Numbered from the stretch's first letter, positions 19,201 to 31,822 are shown. The stretch: DNA of 64,000 nt from Toxoplasma gondii ME49 (GCF_000006565.2 NC_031475.1:496001-560000), one strand, 5' to 3'. Translations and numbers: made by a program. The notes: generated by a model from the letters alone, not told the origin.

Positions 19201-22013
19201 ACACACTCGCAACCGCAGCCGGTCAAGGTCACCTCCTTCGCCGCCCAAAGAGCTACAGCCTTTCCAGTTGTCGCTGGTGCGTATACTGGAATGCATTTGT
19301 GTGCGCACTGCTTGTCGAGTGGTTTGACGGTCGACCAGTCGCTTTTTTTTTGACCGCAGTCAAACGCCGAGAAGAACTTGCCTTCCCCGGGACTCCCCTC
19401 ACATCGGCCTCGCCACCCCCTTCCCGAGCACCTGCACTTCTTGGTGAGTCGACCTGTTTTTGGGGGGGAAGACGCCGAAACAGATGCCCTCCGCCGCGTT
19501 TCGGAGGTGAAAGGGCAGGGGCTGGAATCCTGGAAAGCAGCGAAACCTCGAGACTGAGAGTGTCAAAACGAATCGGTAGCTTCCGCGCTATGCACGCCAC
19601 CCGCGATTCGCCCGGATGTGGAAAAAGGACGCTGGGTCAGAAGCTCTCACGCCGCGGCTGTTTTGCGCGACCCCCAGATTTCTAGACTCGCTTTTTCTCC
19701 CGTTTCCCCCCTTTTACGCAGCCTCCACTTCCGTTCTTCAAAGAAGGTGTGTGTTTGACAAGAAATCGCTTGTGCTATGCCTTACGACGCTCTACCGTGG
19801 GCGTTTCCTCTCTGCCGTGTCGAGCGACTGCCTCAGAAGCAGCAGAGGCTGTTTTCCACGTAGGTCTCGATTCCTGTCTTGAGGGCACGTACGCATGTAC
19901 CGCACGGAGTTTTTCTCGCGCAATTCTGTTCTGTCTGAGTTTTCTTTGCCGCGGTTTCTGCCCGGTTTCTGCCCTCGCGTGCACCGCCGCCGTTGTCTTG
20001 TCTCCCGGCATCAGGCTCCCGCCTTCAACGCTTTTCGCAGGTTCCTAGCCACCAAACTCTCGGCTTTTTCTCGCCACAGAGACATTGTTGGACTGTTCGG
20101 TTCCCTTTCGCTCTCGACGGCGTCAGTGGCGCTGATTTGCGGGCCTTTCCTGAGCAGAAGTTGCCACGTCCTTGCAACCCTCCCACCACAGTGTCTTCGC
20201 CTTCAACAGCGGCACCGGTAACGGCTTAGCAGACCTTTCCAGAACGCGAGATCGTTTTCTTCCGTTTCCCTCGAATCCCTCGCCGAGCTGCTCTGCCGTC
20301 TCCTCCTGCAAATCGGCATCGCATCTTCCGGGAAAATCCGGAGTTTTAAACGGCACGAACTGCGCCTTCGCCGCTGCTCTCTCAGGCAGAAGCAGTACAC
20401 CACCCCGGAGATTCTTTCGCTGTAAGCTTGACTCTCGCGTCGAACAGGGGATTGTTCAAACAGTTGAATTTCTTTCCTGTTCTGCTTTCCTTCAGTCAGT
20501 TGTCGCAGTTCCGCTGCGCGCTTTCATCAGCAGGACGGGTTTTCGTGCTGCATGCTCCAATCACCTCTTGCGGGACCTTGTCTTTCTAAGTCAATAGAGA
20601 CAGATTCTCCTTGTTCACCGTCTTCCCCTCTCGATGTCTTCGAAAGTACAGTCACGTGACCCCGAGCTTTCCGTTCTCTCGACTGACGAGTGTTTCTTCA
20701 ACGATGAAGACTGTACCAGTGTCGGTGCCGCTGCGTTTCCACCCACCTTCCCGCATAGACGGGGGAGACAGAGACAGACAGGGAGAAACGCAAGCGGAAT
20801 TTCTCTACTTGTTAGGCTTCTGCGTTGCCTTATTCTTGCTCCGCGCAAACAGAATCTCCGTAGAAGTCGACTGCGTTCCATACTTTCACGTGCCCGACAT
20901 CGCCGCCGCGTGGTTAACTCAGCTGTCGAGACACCTCAGCCCTTTCGTTCCCGCTTCCCTCACATGCCTTTTCTGCGTTCTCTTTCGCGTCAGTTCTCGT
21001 TCGCGCCTGAGTGGAAACACAGTCGAGCGTTTAGCGCTCAACGCCTAAATTTCTCCCGGCTGTGTGGACACCACAGAGGGAATATGCTTTCCGCAGGGAG
21101 CTAACGTTGGCAGAGAGGTTGGTGAAACTCACATACTCTGCGTTCAGGCTCTTCACCCAGCGAAGAGTGCAACTTGTGTGCAAAATTCTGCGAAGAAAAA
21201 CGGTCAGCTCACACATGAACTGAGCATCGCGCGTTTGAAGTTTTTCCCCTCTGCAAATAACTGACATTCCAAATGTTTCCCTTTCTCGGTCGCCAGCCTC
21301 GCTTTCTCAGCTGTCTGTGGCAGTGTTTTTCTGTTTCTGCAGACGTCGGGAAGAACGCCTTTCAGAGCTCACGGCACCTGGCGGCTCGGCAGGCGAGCTT
21401 TTCTTCCGTGCCTCTGGAGACAAGATGGTGCGCTTTTCTGTTAATCTTGGTTATCCTTCTCTGCCTCTCGTGGGATACTTTCTGTGCAAGGAAAAGAAAA
21501 AAACGAGGCTGTCTGAACGGGGTCGAAATCTTCAGACTCGGAGCTGCCGACGACTCCGAGTGGAGAACTCGTAGAAAGTTACAACTCGAGAGACGGAAAG
21601 GAATTTCTCAAAAGAAATTGGGAATGAGAAGTAGCACAGAAAGGCCGGCGTCGTTTGCTTTCTGTTGACTCACTTTCTCTCGGTGTCCGTCATAAATCTG
21701 AGTCCAGAGTACGCGCTGGACTCCCGGTTCAGATCTTGAAACTCTGTGTTTTCCCGATCCAACTTCTCTTGTGCTGTTCGCGACAACGAGATGGAGTGAC
21801 TGCATCAACTGTAGTAACACCCAGGGTGTCTCTAAAACCCCCCGCCACTGTGTACAAGATATACAGATTTCGGATGCACTTCGATGGGTCGGCCTCTCCC
21901 GACTCTACTTCTCTGTTTCTTCTGAGGTGAACAGTGCTGGATCGCGATTTTCACAGAGCCTTCTCTCAGATGTGGAAGAAGGATCGAACCCGCCTGGTGT
22001 GTCTCCGCTGTGC
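16231..22013. other. Long divergent spacer between GCP2 and VPS26
   Basis: These 5.8 kb separate the GCP2 start (minus) from the VPS26 start (plus). Many short open frames occur on both strands, but none has recognisable domains or a convincing splice pattern. Candidate content is two promoters, long 5' UTRs and possibly non-coding exons of VPS26. The plus strand becomes pyrimidine-rich from about 19650, as expected of plus-strand 5' UTR or intron. A short EGF-like stretch at 18775-18830 is listed separately. Confidence 0.5.
18775..18830 (+). other. EGF-like cysteine fragment, possibly degenerate
   Basis: One plus-strand frame reads DCPDHPCHTNAQCALVS. The spacing C-x4-C-x5-C and the NAxC ending resemble the first half of an EGF module as found in coccidian microneme proteins. 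An AG sits directly before it and a GTAGCA after it, so it could be a small exon. The later cysteines of the module are not found nearby. It may be a relic, a lone exon of an unrecognised gene, or chance. Confidence 0.2.
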
Positions 22014-22018
22014 ATGCA
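22011..22018. promoter_or_regulatory. TGCATGCA motif spanning the VPS26 start codon
   Basis: A perfect TGCATGCA palindrome contains the inferred VPS26 ATG at 22014. The motif is a known ApiAP2-type element in Apicomplexa and is frequent in this window, so its placement here may be coincidental. Confidence 0.4.
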
Positions 22019-25000
22019 GTTGGCTACTCTGTTCGGCAGTGTCTGTACGGTTGAGATCTTCATCGACCAAGAGGGTCGCAAAACGACGTACCTCTCCAGA
22101 GACAAGAAGGGCGAGAGAGTCCCCATTTTCTCCGTGAGTCTTGCCTTTCCGTGTGCGTTGCATCAGCGAGAAACACTCCCGTCTGCAGCCTCTCTTCTCG
22201 AATTACCTGTCTCCGCAGACAGAAGAGAAAATGTGACTCATTACTCGCTTCCTGGAGAGGCATGCATCCCCGCAGGGAGGGAGTAGTCTCGAGACGTGCT
22301 CTCTCGGTGCGGTGGACATTCAGTTGACAGGGCGCAGACCTGTTGGTGCCCGCTCTCAGTCTCATTAACGGGAATCAGCTGAGATAAGTTTCATCGTGCA
22401 CACAAACTCTAGTGTCCTCTTACAGATGTATACCCATCTACACATGCATATATATATATATATATGTGTATATGTATGTATACATTTGCACAGACGAGTT
22501 CATCGAATGAGAACTGGTGCGTGTATGCAAACGCGCTTCCATTTGTGGATCGCTGAACAGATGCATCGGTTCACGAAAGACTCGCTTCCATCTCGTTATT
22601 TGGAGTAGACTGTCTGCGACATCCTTCTATGCATCTGAAACAGAAGTGCGAATCAAAACATGCAGCAGACCTGGACGGGTGTCGCTCGTGGAGTCCACGT
22701 CCAGGACTTCCTGGCGCTTGATAACGAGTCCGTTCTTCGGCCTTCAAATTCATCTAGATAAAGAAAGGCGTACGCATGCACACTCGTCTTCATTGCACCG
22801 CTTGCCACGTAACAGAATGGCATCACGGTCCAGCGTATTGCCATCGTGCTTCAGCAAGGAGAAAGTGATTTCCGACTTTTTCTGCAGGATGGCGAAGATG
22901 TGACTGGGTGCGCCATCCTGAACTTGAAACCTGGAAAGCGACTCGACCACAATGGCATCAAGGTGGAACTGATCGGCCAAATTGGTGAGGCCCCAGGTGG
23001 ATGTACTCTACAGGAAAAGCGCGGGAGGGCGAACCGCGTTTTCGCGTTTTCTAGCCGAAAGGTGCCGCATGCAGTTCCCGAGAGACACCTTTTCGTTTGT
23101 TTCGCTCGGCCTCCTTTCGTCTCGGGAGAAACGACATATCTGCACGCATTTCCACACTCGCTTTCCCGTTCCCCGTTCTTGTCTCTTTTCTCGTCACTCC
23201 AACAGACACGCTGTACGACCGCAGCAACTCGTACGACTTCTTCTCGATTTCCAAGGATTTGGAGCCTCCAGGCGTCTTGGTCGAGAGTAAAAAGTACAAG
23301 TATCGCTTCAATGCCGTCGATAAACCCAACGAGACGTACTCCGGCATCCATGTGCGGCTGCGCTACTTCATTCGCCTCACCATTATGCGGAACTACGGCA
23401 GGTCCGGAACTCTTGCATGCCGTACAACGACTTCTCGTGCATGCAAACGCGTCTATATACAGATGCATGTGGTGATACATCTATCTACACATGTACATAT
23501 GTAATGATGAAGGCGCAAGAATCGCGATGTCACACACACACAGTTGTAGATGAAATAATTCGTAACTGTGTCTGCAGCTACTATACATGTCTATGGAGAT
23601 CATACTTGAAAGGAAAGTTGCATCCGAGGAGTCTTCTTGCTTGAAACAGAAAGGAAGCTAATCCAGGAAGAAGGAGTTCCGTGTTTGCGCCGTCGGGAGA
23701 AGGTTTCTGTACGAGAGGACGAAGAAACAAAGACCCCCCGGCTGGTCGGACAGAGCTGACGTCAGAGTAAACACTGGACAGAACTTCTGTGTTTCTGTTG
23801 TTTCACGCCTCGTCAGCGCGCTGGCGATGTTTCTGTGTCTCATGCGGCCGCGAACTGCATGCCTCTGGAATGTATGTACAGCAGCATTGTCAAGGAGCAA
23901 GACTTCGTCGTTCAGAACATCGGCATCCCTCCGGAAGTGAACAACACAATCAAAATGGAGGTGAGTCGTATTCTTGAACGCAGAACGTTTCTCCCCGCTC
24001 TGCATGTCCCTACCGCATTCCATATCTGTGTATTGCGAATATATATAAATACATATGCACATGTATTCAAAAGAAATGCTTACGTCTATTTCCATGGAAG
24101 TGTATGTGTATGTATACAAGCTTTGTATATATATGCATATATGTATTTGTATATAAGATCTATATATGTATATATGTGTATTTATATATATATCTAAGTG
24201 TACAGTGACACACACATGCATTGATGCTTATGTCCAGATTCTGGCATTCATATTTCTATGTATTTTTTTGTGACAAGAGTTTCCTCTCTTTTGCGGCTGT
24301 CTCTGCGTAGGTGGGCATTGAAGACTGTCTCCACATCGAGTTCGAGTACGACAAAAGCAAGTATCATTTGCGAGACGTGGTTGTCGGAAAAGTCTACTTC
24401 GTGCTTGTCCGCATCAAAATCAAAGACATGCAGATCGACATCATCCGCACCGAGACCGCCGGCACAGGTGCGTCCCGGAAGTCTCCGAATATAGGCCGAT
24501 CTCCTGGGGGGAAACTGTGTCTCGAAAGCGCACAGCAGGCTTCTCGGGTCCGTGCAGTCGAGCTCACAGAAAGTTCAGGAACACCTCCGGTCGCGCAAGA
24601 AAAGAGATCGTTAGAGACTTCCTATATATTCACATATTTGAATTCTTGTATGTTTTTGTGGATGTAATGTATGGGGAACGCAGGGATGCAAACGACTACA
24701 CATACGGATATCTATCTGTATGTAAATGCGTATGTATAAGTGTGCATGTATGCAGGTATATATGTGGGTATCTGTGTGGGTATGTATGTATGTATATGGT
24801 AACATAGAGTAGCAAGCGTATGTTGTATGGTTTTATGAGGAAAGTAGATGTGTATTTCCAAAGCATGCACGTTCTCTCCGTTGCTGGGATTGCTGCAAAT
24901 CTCACTGCCACACACGAGGGGGCAAGTCGCTCTCGAGGCAGATTCAAGCGCTTTAATAGTGTGCAGAAAGAGAATATGTGAGGTGCCACTTGAGGCCTTC

Positions 25001-26399
25001 ACATACAAGAAGTCCATTGATATTCCTTGGAGAGCGAAGAGACAACCGTGTGGAGACCTTGACTTGTTACTTGTACTGTTGCGCGGTGAAACGGTTTGGA
25101 TTGCAGGCTCTAGCGCAGTAACTGATTCCGAGACTCTGACGAAATTCGAGATCATGGACGGCGCGCCGATTCGCTGTACGTTTCACATTCGCTGAAAACA
25201 GTTGTGGATCCGACACCTCTGATTCGTCTGTCGTTCTCAAGAAGCCTCAGGAAGACCGAGAAGTTTCATGCAGACCCTCTTGCTCACTTCATCTTTCTGA
25301 AGTTCTCTGTGTTGACAGAAGCACTAAAAACAATGCGACGCTTCTGCCTTAGTTTTTCTTCATCTGTGTATCCGCTTGTGTCTGGGTAAACCTGTATACG
25401 CCTATACGTGTCTTTGTAGATCTGCCCACTTCCATTTGTATCTGTATGCACCTGTGTCTAGACCGGTATGCTCGCATCCATATCTGGGGGCATATCCACA
25501 TGCACCTCTTCAGAATTATCTCTATATCTATGTCTATATTTGTTCAACCCAATTCTATCTAAGTCTGTTGGTGTATAAAGCTATCCAGGTCTATCTGTGT
25601 ATATACGCGCATATTTCTGCCTAAGTCTATCTATGTGTCTAGGTGTGCCTGTGTGTGAAGATGCTGGTGTTGTGCCTCGATACGACGAGTGGAGTCTCCG
25701 TCTATAAGACGGCAGGCGAAGAGAGAGAATTCGGGAATTCGTGGCGGACGCTTTGCTTTTTTCAGCGGAGTGCATTCCAGTGCGCGTGTACTTGAGTGGC
25801 TTTGACTTCACGCCCACGTACAAGAATGTCCAGAACAAATTCTCTGTTCGGTATTTTCTGAACTTGGTTCTGATCGACGAAGAAGACCGACGGTGAGACT
25901 TTTGTGAAAAAGGCACTAAGGACAAGTATTGTCTCTGTTTATTTGTGTCTTTCTCTCTCCTCTCAGATTCTCTCCTCCCTCCTCTGTCCATCTCCTGCGA
26001 CTTCTCTTTCTCATTCTCTCGATCTGCTGCCATATCTCTGTCGTTCTCTTCTCATCTGTCGTTTCTCTGTCGTGTCCTCTCTTCCTTGTTCTCTCCGGTT
26101 TTTTCTCAATGTCGCGTGTTCTTTTTCGTTCTCGTCTGTACAGGCAGCTTGCACGGGCTTTCTTTCTGCCATAAATGTGCATATAGATTTGTCTGTGAAT
26201 ATATATATATATATATATATATGCTTCCGTGGATGCTTAGATGCAATAGTGTGCGAGGTTTTGAGACAAATGCCGAGAGTTGATGCGTGCAAGCGCGTCA
26301 CGAAATGGGAGTTTGACTTAAAGAGCGTTTTCCTCCTTGGTTGTCCGCAGGTATTTCAAGAAGCAGGAAATCACAATGTGGAGGAAGAAGATCGGGTAG
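22014..26399 (+). CDS. VPS26: VPS26, retromer subunit
   Basis: Eight exons (22014-22133, 22888-22984, 23206-23401, 23882-23960, 24311-24467, 25107-25175, 25766-25892, 26351-26399) join in phase to 297 residues, the usual VPS26 size. Diagnostic blocks are [24 protein letters not shown] sequence in exon 5 (24311 on), [10 protein letters not shown] across exon 6, and [17 protein letters not shown] sequence with [15 protein letters not shown] at the C-terminus. VPS26 is the arrestin-fold subunit of the VPS35-VPS29-VPS26 retromer, which sorts cargo from endosome-like compartments to the Golgi. In Toxoplasma retromer is needed for traffic to the secretory organelles. The start [11 protein letters not shown] resembles my recollection of the Plasmodium N-terminus. 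Exon 3 uses an unusual GTCCGG donor, and the exon 4 acceptor lies in a TGTATGTACAG motif. Next downstream is UBC2, same strand. Confidence 0.93.
23869..23882. repeat. Palindrome-family motif forming the VPS26 exon 4 acceptor
   Basis: ATGTATGTACAG is a half-matched copy of the dispersed GTGTAYRTACAC motif. Its terminal CAG is the inferred 3' splice site at 23881. Confidence 0.45.
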
Positions 26400-26655
26400 T
26401 CATCGGCTTGCGTGGGCGTTTCCTCTGTTCTTCGATCTCATTTTCCTCTCAATGAGGAACCCCGAGCACTCACCAAGGCGCATGCGTTTCGCAGTCTCTG
26501 AAGCTCTTCAGTGTGTCTTTGTCTCTTTGCTTTTCTCTTTTCACCGCCGGTCTTGTGCCCCCACCCCGATGATTCCGAAGCAGCAAAGTGCCAGTAGTTT
26601 GCGTAACGGCGGCTGGGAGAAACACGAAAACCGAACTCGTCTCCGCCACACCGAA

Positions 26656-26676
26656 CCGGGTGTACATACACCCGAG
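26656..26676. repeat. Dispersed palindrome, near-perfect copy
   Basis: The core GGGTGTACATACACCC is a perfect inverted repeat of 16 bases. It lies in the spacer after VPS26 and is the most symmetrical copy in the window. Confidence 0.7.
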
Positions 26677-28054
26677 AGACCAGGGAGATTGCTCTCTGAG
26701 ATCTGGTCCAGGGTTCCGCCGGCTGCTTTGCTCGGCGGAACGTTTCCAGGATCGATGTGCGTGTGCGCGGCTCTTTCTGCCAGCTTTTGATTCTTTAAGA
26801 AATAGTTCTCAAGACTTCTTGGACGTGCTGGCTTTTTCTCCTTCTGTCTCAGGTTCGTTTCGCTCATTTTCTCTCGCTGTGTCGTGTCTGGGGTCTTGAA
26901 CTGAACGTTTCGTGGCGCTGCGGTTGTCTTCAGTGTGTCTCCCCGCGTTTCGAGTGAGATCGTGAGAGGAAATCTTTGTTGTCGATCCCTTTGTTTGTTT
27001 CTCTCTGACGAGACGCGAACGCGGAGGCGCTCTTCTCTGTCCTCTCTCGGGTCCTCGCTGTTGTCCACACATACGCATGCACGAGCGTTCTTCTCCATAT
27101 GTTTCTCTAACTCTATGCATATCTGGATGTGGTTGAACTCGCGACGCTTGTTTCTCCGGGGTGTGTACTGCGGAGCGAGAGATGACGGTGAGGAGCGAGT
27201 GCATTGCTCCATTCGGAGGAGATGTTCGTTTTATCAGGTTTTATGTTGTCTCCTTCAGTTCTCACTTCAAGTTCTTTCGCGGTCACGCGTTTCTTCAAGG
27301 CGTCCCGCCTGTGCAGAGACGCCTGTAAGGCTTCTTTTTCTCTCCACCGAACGCCCTCAATCCCTATTGAACCTGCGATCTTTCGACAAGATGCACAACT
27401 CATAAAACAACAGTTCCACAGAAAATACGCAGAAGTTATAAAGCAGGAAACGCGCTCGTGTTCCTCAGAAAATATGAATTTGTAGAACAAGACATGTGAA
27501 TCTATAGACCACAACACACGGATGTTCCACTGTGATATTCAATTTGCATTCCCGGAAGCCGTTTACGCAGGTGCAGACGCGTTCACTTTTCAACGAAACA
27601 AGAGGCAGATGCATGTATGTAGACTTCACAGATTCTTCGACGATTCTCCAGTTCGCAATACGCCTTCCTACACTTACGAAATACTAGTACAATTCTAGAT
27701 GTAATAGATCTGGAAGACTTCACTGTTTCAGGGATACACAAACAAGATCCGATGTGACCCGCAGTGTCGCAGCGCCTCCGGCCCATCAAGAGAGCTGGAC
27801 GTACAGTGCACAGCTTTTCGCAACTCCAGAGATGTCGACATGCGAATCTGAGAAGTAACCCTTTTTTGCGCCTTGTGAATTTCCTAGTTGTTCGTCTCGT
27901 GTTACCCTGGCCATTCACTCGACGGACGACAGCGGAGTTCGAATCCGGACGCGGATTGACTCCACGGATGCAGGGGACGAGATTTTGCATGGAAAAAACG
28001 CTCTATCCGTTGTTGTTTCATTTGCACCGACACCTGAGTCGAATTCCCGGCATT

Positions 28055-28074
28055 CTCGGGTGTACGTACACTTC
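28055..28074. repeat. Dispersed palindrome copy
   Basis: CTCGGGTGTACGTACACTTC matches the family core GGTGTACGTACAC with the frequent CTCG left flank. It is in non-coding DNA. Confidence 0.65.
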
Positions 28075-29911
28075 AGAGACAGGGCAGCCTCTGCCACCTC
28101 TGGGTGATGGATGTGGTCTGCTGCGCGGATCGAGACAGCTCCCCGTTGAGGAATTTCTGAATGCGAAAAGTTTGAATTCTTTCTGCCCAGAGCACTCAGC
28201 ACCAGTCGAGAAGGCGAAGTCTGTCGAGTTGTGTTCATGCTGTGGAAGGGCAAAAGGAACACGTCGCAGCTTTTTCGCATTTGTGAACCGAGTGACTGCA
28301 GAGAGATCGCGTCACATTCCCGTGAGTCTTTCAGGTGCCTCTACAGCTCAGAAAAAAGTGGAATCCCCACTCCTTTTTCAACTGAATCTGAGATCTCTTT
28401 CTAGATGCAGAAGCCAAGCTACTGCGGATTGATCGGGAGAAACAGAGACAGACAATCATCTGTGAAATTCCCCATGGTTCGCGTACACTCACCTACAAAT
28501 ATACATATATCTATGCATAGTGCAGTACGAAACACATATCTATGATAAATATGTGAACAGACGGGAGTGGCCGTTGAACAGCTAGAAACAACTACTCCTC
28601 AATTCTCTGAGGCTACTAGACAGCCCAAAGAGATGTGCGCGCATGTTTCGACCAAATGCGTTTTGTGTGGATGTGGACTTGTGTAGCGGCAGAGCAGCTA
28701 CTGAGTTATGAAGGAACTGTTTCTCTCGTTCTGTGCTGCAATTGCCTCTACATTTCGTCTCTGGAACTGATACCGGTGTCGCCGTCTCAAACCAACGGAA
28801 TGCAGACACGCAAACGCCCAAGAAAGGCAGATGAAAACGGAGGAGAAGGTCAACAAAGGCGTGAAGAAGAAAGAAGAGAGAGAGGGGGAGATGCAAGAGA
28901 GGGCCTGCTAATAAAGACAAAAGAAGAAGGAGACGGAAGAGACACGAACAGAGTGAAGCTGCTTTCTGTCCAGTTTTTCGCTGCATGCATGCTTCTCGTC
29001 GTTCTCTTTTCGCTGAATCAACGGAAGATGTTCCTTCTTTCCACTGTTTTCACTCTCCTCTTTTTTCTTCTGGAAACGTTTTTTACATGGGTTTCCATTT
29101 CAAGAAGAACAGAGGTCAATTCGCTTAAAGACGCACGACCACGTGCTCTCCTCACCACTTCTTCCTTATCTGCTGTTCTCTCATTTTCTCTCTTTCTTCG
29201 CTTCTCTTTCTTCTTTCTCCCTTCTTTTCGTCCTCGGTCTGTTTGTGGTTCGCGCTGCTGTCTCAAGAAGCCTTCGCCGCGAGTCTGCGAAACTGGAATC
29301 GAGCAAGCCAGCAGCTTGCTTCGAGTGTCTCTTCTCGCTCCTCTCTCTACTCCTCTTTTTTGGCCCTCGTTTTTCTCTTACACTCTTCCCGCGTTTCTCT
29401 GTCTTGAGTTTCCACGTCGTCTAACCTCTGCAAAGGGCCGCTGCCGTCGCTCGAAGAAAAACGAGGACTGTCCGTTTCTTCCGTGGAAAAGGGGATTTGT
29501 TAGGGAAGACATCTGTCTCTGTCAAAGCGTGCTTTTTCATCTCCCACAGGCCTACAGAGGGGGGAAGGACGAGACAAGTGGTGACAAAACGAGCGAGGGT
29601 GTTTCTACGCCCAACTCTTCCATCTTTTTTAAACGAAAGGGTTTCTCTTCTCGCCCATGACTTCTCCTGTTCTTTCTCCCGCGCTCTCCGTCAACGCAAA
29701 AAAGCTTCAGTTTTGCCGCTCACATCTTCCTGCCTGATCTCTGGTGTCGCGTGTCCGCGTTCCTTTCCCAGGGATGGTTTCACAGCGTCTCTTTCGCCCT
29801 CTGATGCTCCTCAGTTGCCCAGCGTCTCGCTTCCTCTGGGAGAAATAAGGCCTCCTTCTGCCTCTCCTGAGAGTCCCCCGCGTGGTTGCTTGCTTGATTT
29901 GAGGGGACAAA

Positions 29912-31822
29912 ATGTCGACAGTGGCGGTAAGCGTCTGCGCCGCAGTCTCACAGGCAAGACGGCTCTCCTTTCGCTCTTCACATTTCGAGGGTTTCTGCAC
30001 TGCGCGCGCCGCGCTTCGCACCCAGTGAAGCAGCTGTCTTTCACAAAAGACGAGACTTCCCGCACTTGTCTGTACACATTCGTGTTTATCCGCGGATGAG
30101 TATCGTTTGACGAAGCGAGAGGTCCCCGTTTCCTCTGTCTCTTTTCACGGAGGGATCTCTTTGGATGCTTCTTTGCCGTGGAGGGTCAACGTACCGAGGC
30201 GTTTAAAGACTGTTTTCTGCATGGAATCTGCGTCTTCTGCAGAGACGCCGAATCGTCCAAGACATTTCGCGAGTCACGCGCGACCCTCCCCACGGTGTTC
30301 GCGCGTCGCCTTTTGCGGACAGCATGATGCATTGCCATGCGATCATCCACGGGTGAGACGAGTCGAATCCTTCTCCGGCGCTTCACTTTCTCAGACGTCA
30401 CAACAGGGAGGGCCGAGACCAGACGCATGCACCGCACCGTCTCTGGGTTGGGCCTTGATTTCCCTTTCTCTCCCTTGCTGTGGTGCATTCTCATCTACAT
30501 GCTTTGGAGCGGACGCTCTCGAGTTCCTCCACGTTCTCTTTCGTGTCGCTTCCTCGAGAAACTCTTGCAGAGCCTTTCCCAGTCGAGTTTTCCTTGCTTG
30601 TCCTGTGCGTTTTCTGCCCCTCTTCGACCTCTCGTTTCTTGCGCTGTTTGTGCCTGCGGCTCCGGTGTACGTACAGCCCAGAAGACACGATGTGGGAGTG
30701 CGGGACGTTTCACTTGATTATCACATTCACGGAAGACTATCCGGCTTTTCCGCCGAAGGTGCGTTTTCTGTCGCGGCTCTTCCACCCGAACGTCTACGCG
30801 GATGGACGCATCTGCATCGACATCTTGCAGAATCAGTGGAGTGCCATGTACGACATTGCCGCCGTTCTGACAAGTATTCAGAGTCTGTTGAGTGACCCGA
30901 ACCCACAGTCGCCTGCAAATCCTCAAGCGGCAAAGATATTCGTTGAAAACCGAGAGGAGTACGACCGTCTCGTCCTTGTAAGGCTCTCTGTGAAGGAATC
31001 GAAAACAGAAGGACAACGGAATCGGGTGTCTGCGCAAACATCCGAGAAATGAAACAGCCCCTCCTGTCGCTGTCCACAACCACACGGCACCATTTGTATA
31101 TACGCCTATATGCTGATGTCTACACATGTCTACATATGTATTCATGCATGCGTGTATGTAGATGTATATATGTAAAAAATATATACATATATATATGTAT
31201 AATTGTAAAGATATATATATATATATATGTCGACAGGTGCTCGGGATTGGCTCTGAATTGTATTATGCATGTCGGGTGTTCCTGAGGGGGGATAGAAGGC
31301 GGTTAGACGAAGTGCTTGAGTTTGGAGAGCAGTGAAGGAAGAGCCATTTGGTCAGAGTTGGAGTTGAGTCGACGTTCTGGAGGCAAAAGTTCACAGTGTG
31401 GAGATCAGTTCTAAGTCGTTGTCGATGCATGCGTGATTGTGATAGGAGAGCGGTGAAGTCACCTTTTCTCCGCGAAGAAAAAACGCGATGGCAGGGGGAA
31501 GCACAACGACTTACACCTGAGATTCGAATCACTAGTGGAGGGCTCTGTGTGTTGATGGAGTCGCGGTTGCTGCTTCTCGTCTCTCTTGGAGTTTCTCTGT
31601 TTCTCTGCGTTGTCATTTGTTCACGCTCTACGTGTTACGTCGCAGGAGATTGAAATCCACCGCTTTTTTCATAAAGATGTCCATCGTCCTCGTCATTGTG
31701 TCCTTTTCTCAAGCCTCAATTTCTCTTCGTCTTGCCCCTGTGCGCTATTCTCGCAGCAATGCGTGGAGGACAGCTGGTCGGTGCCAGCGCTGCCTGCGGG
31801 TATTTTGAACGGCGATCGCTGA
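29912..31822 (+). CDS. UBC2: RAD6/UBC2-type ubiquitin-conjugating enzyme E2
   Basis: Four exons (29912-29926, 30243-30352, 30677-30977, 31757-31822) give 163 residues. Exon 1 is only 15 nt and encodes MSTVA; exon 2 continues RRRIVQDI, reconstructing the RAD6 N-terminus MSTxARRR. The catalytic stretch [17 protein letters not shown] is intact, and the active cysteine falls at residue 88, as in human UBE2A/B. The C-terminal helix reads EYDRLVLQCVEDSW. RAD6 enzymes monoubiquitinate histone H2B with a Bre1-type E3 and PCNA with RAD18. The first 14 residues and the core align to RAD6 without gaps, and the protein carries about 11 extra residues at the end. The residues around 30-40 ([10 protein letters not shown]) depart from the family's usual xVWNAVIFG. 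The exon 3 acceptor lies inside a palindrome-family motif. Confidence 0.92.
30662..30676. repeat. Palindrome-family motif forming the UBC2 exon 3 acceptor
   Basis: CCGGTGTACGTACAG shares the GGTGTACGTACA core of the dispersed element. Its last AG is the 3' splice site of UBC2 exon 3, fixed by reading phase and by RAD6 conservation on both sides. Confidence 0.6.

Larger units (their letters stand above)
26400..29911. other. Spacer between VPS26 and UBC2
   Basis: It contains the VPS26 3' UTR and the UBC2 promoter and 5' UTR. The plus strand is strongly pyrimidine-rich at about 25950-26150 (VPS26 intron), 26800-27080 and 29140-29420. The open frame at 28635-29660 has low-complexity, tract-driven composition and no domain, so I do not call it a gene. 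Two good copies of the GGTGTAYRTACACC palindrome lie here, at 26656 and 28055. Confidence 0.5.

Noticed and set aside
21975..22000. GGTTCGATCC-like T-loop on the minus strand
   Set aside because: The stem arms do not complement, and the stretch lies just before the VPS26 start.
26656..26676. Palindrome read as a hairpin terminator or a CRISPR-like repeat
   Set aside because: This is eukaryotic nuclear DNA. The copies are dispersed rather than regularly spaced, and no U-tract follows.
26541..27212. A 223-codon minus-strand open frame after VPS26
   Set aside because: It has no domain, lies in a pyrimidine-rich plus-strand tract and gives Arg/Lys/Glu-rich tract-derived protein.
27885..27960. 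Possible tRNA (GTTCGAATCC-like T-loop near 27937)
   Set aside because: The flanking bases do not pair into a T-stem and no acceptor, D or anticodon stems can be drawn.
28635..29660. A 341-codon plus-strand open frame before UBC2
   Set aside because: Its composition follows purine and then pyrimidine tracts, it has no domain, and it lies where the UBC2 5' UTR is expected.
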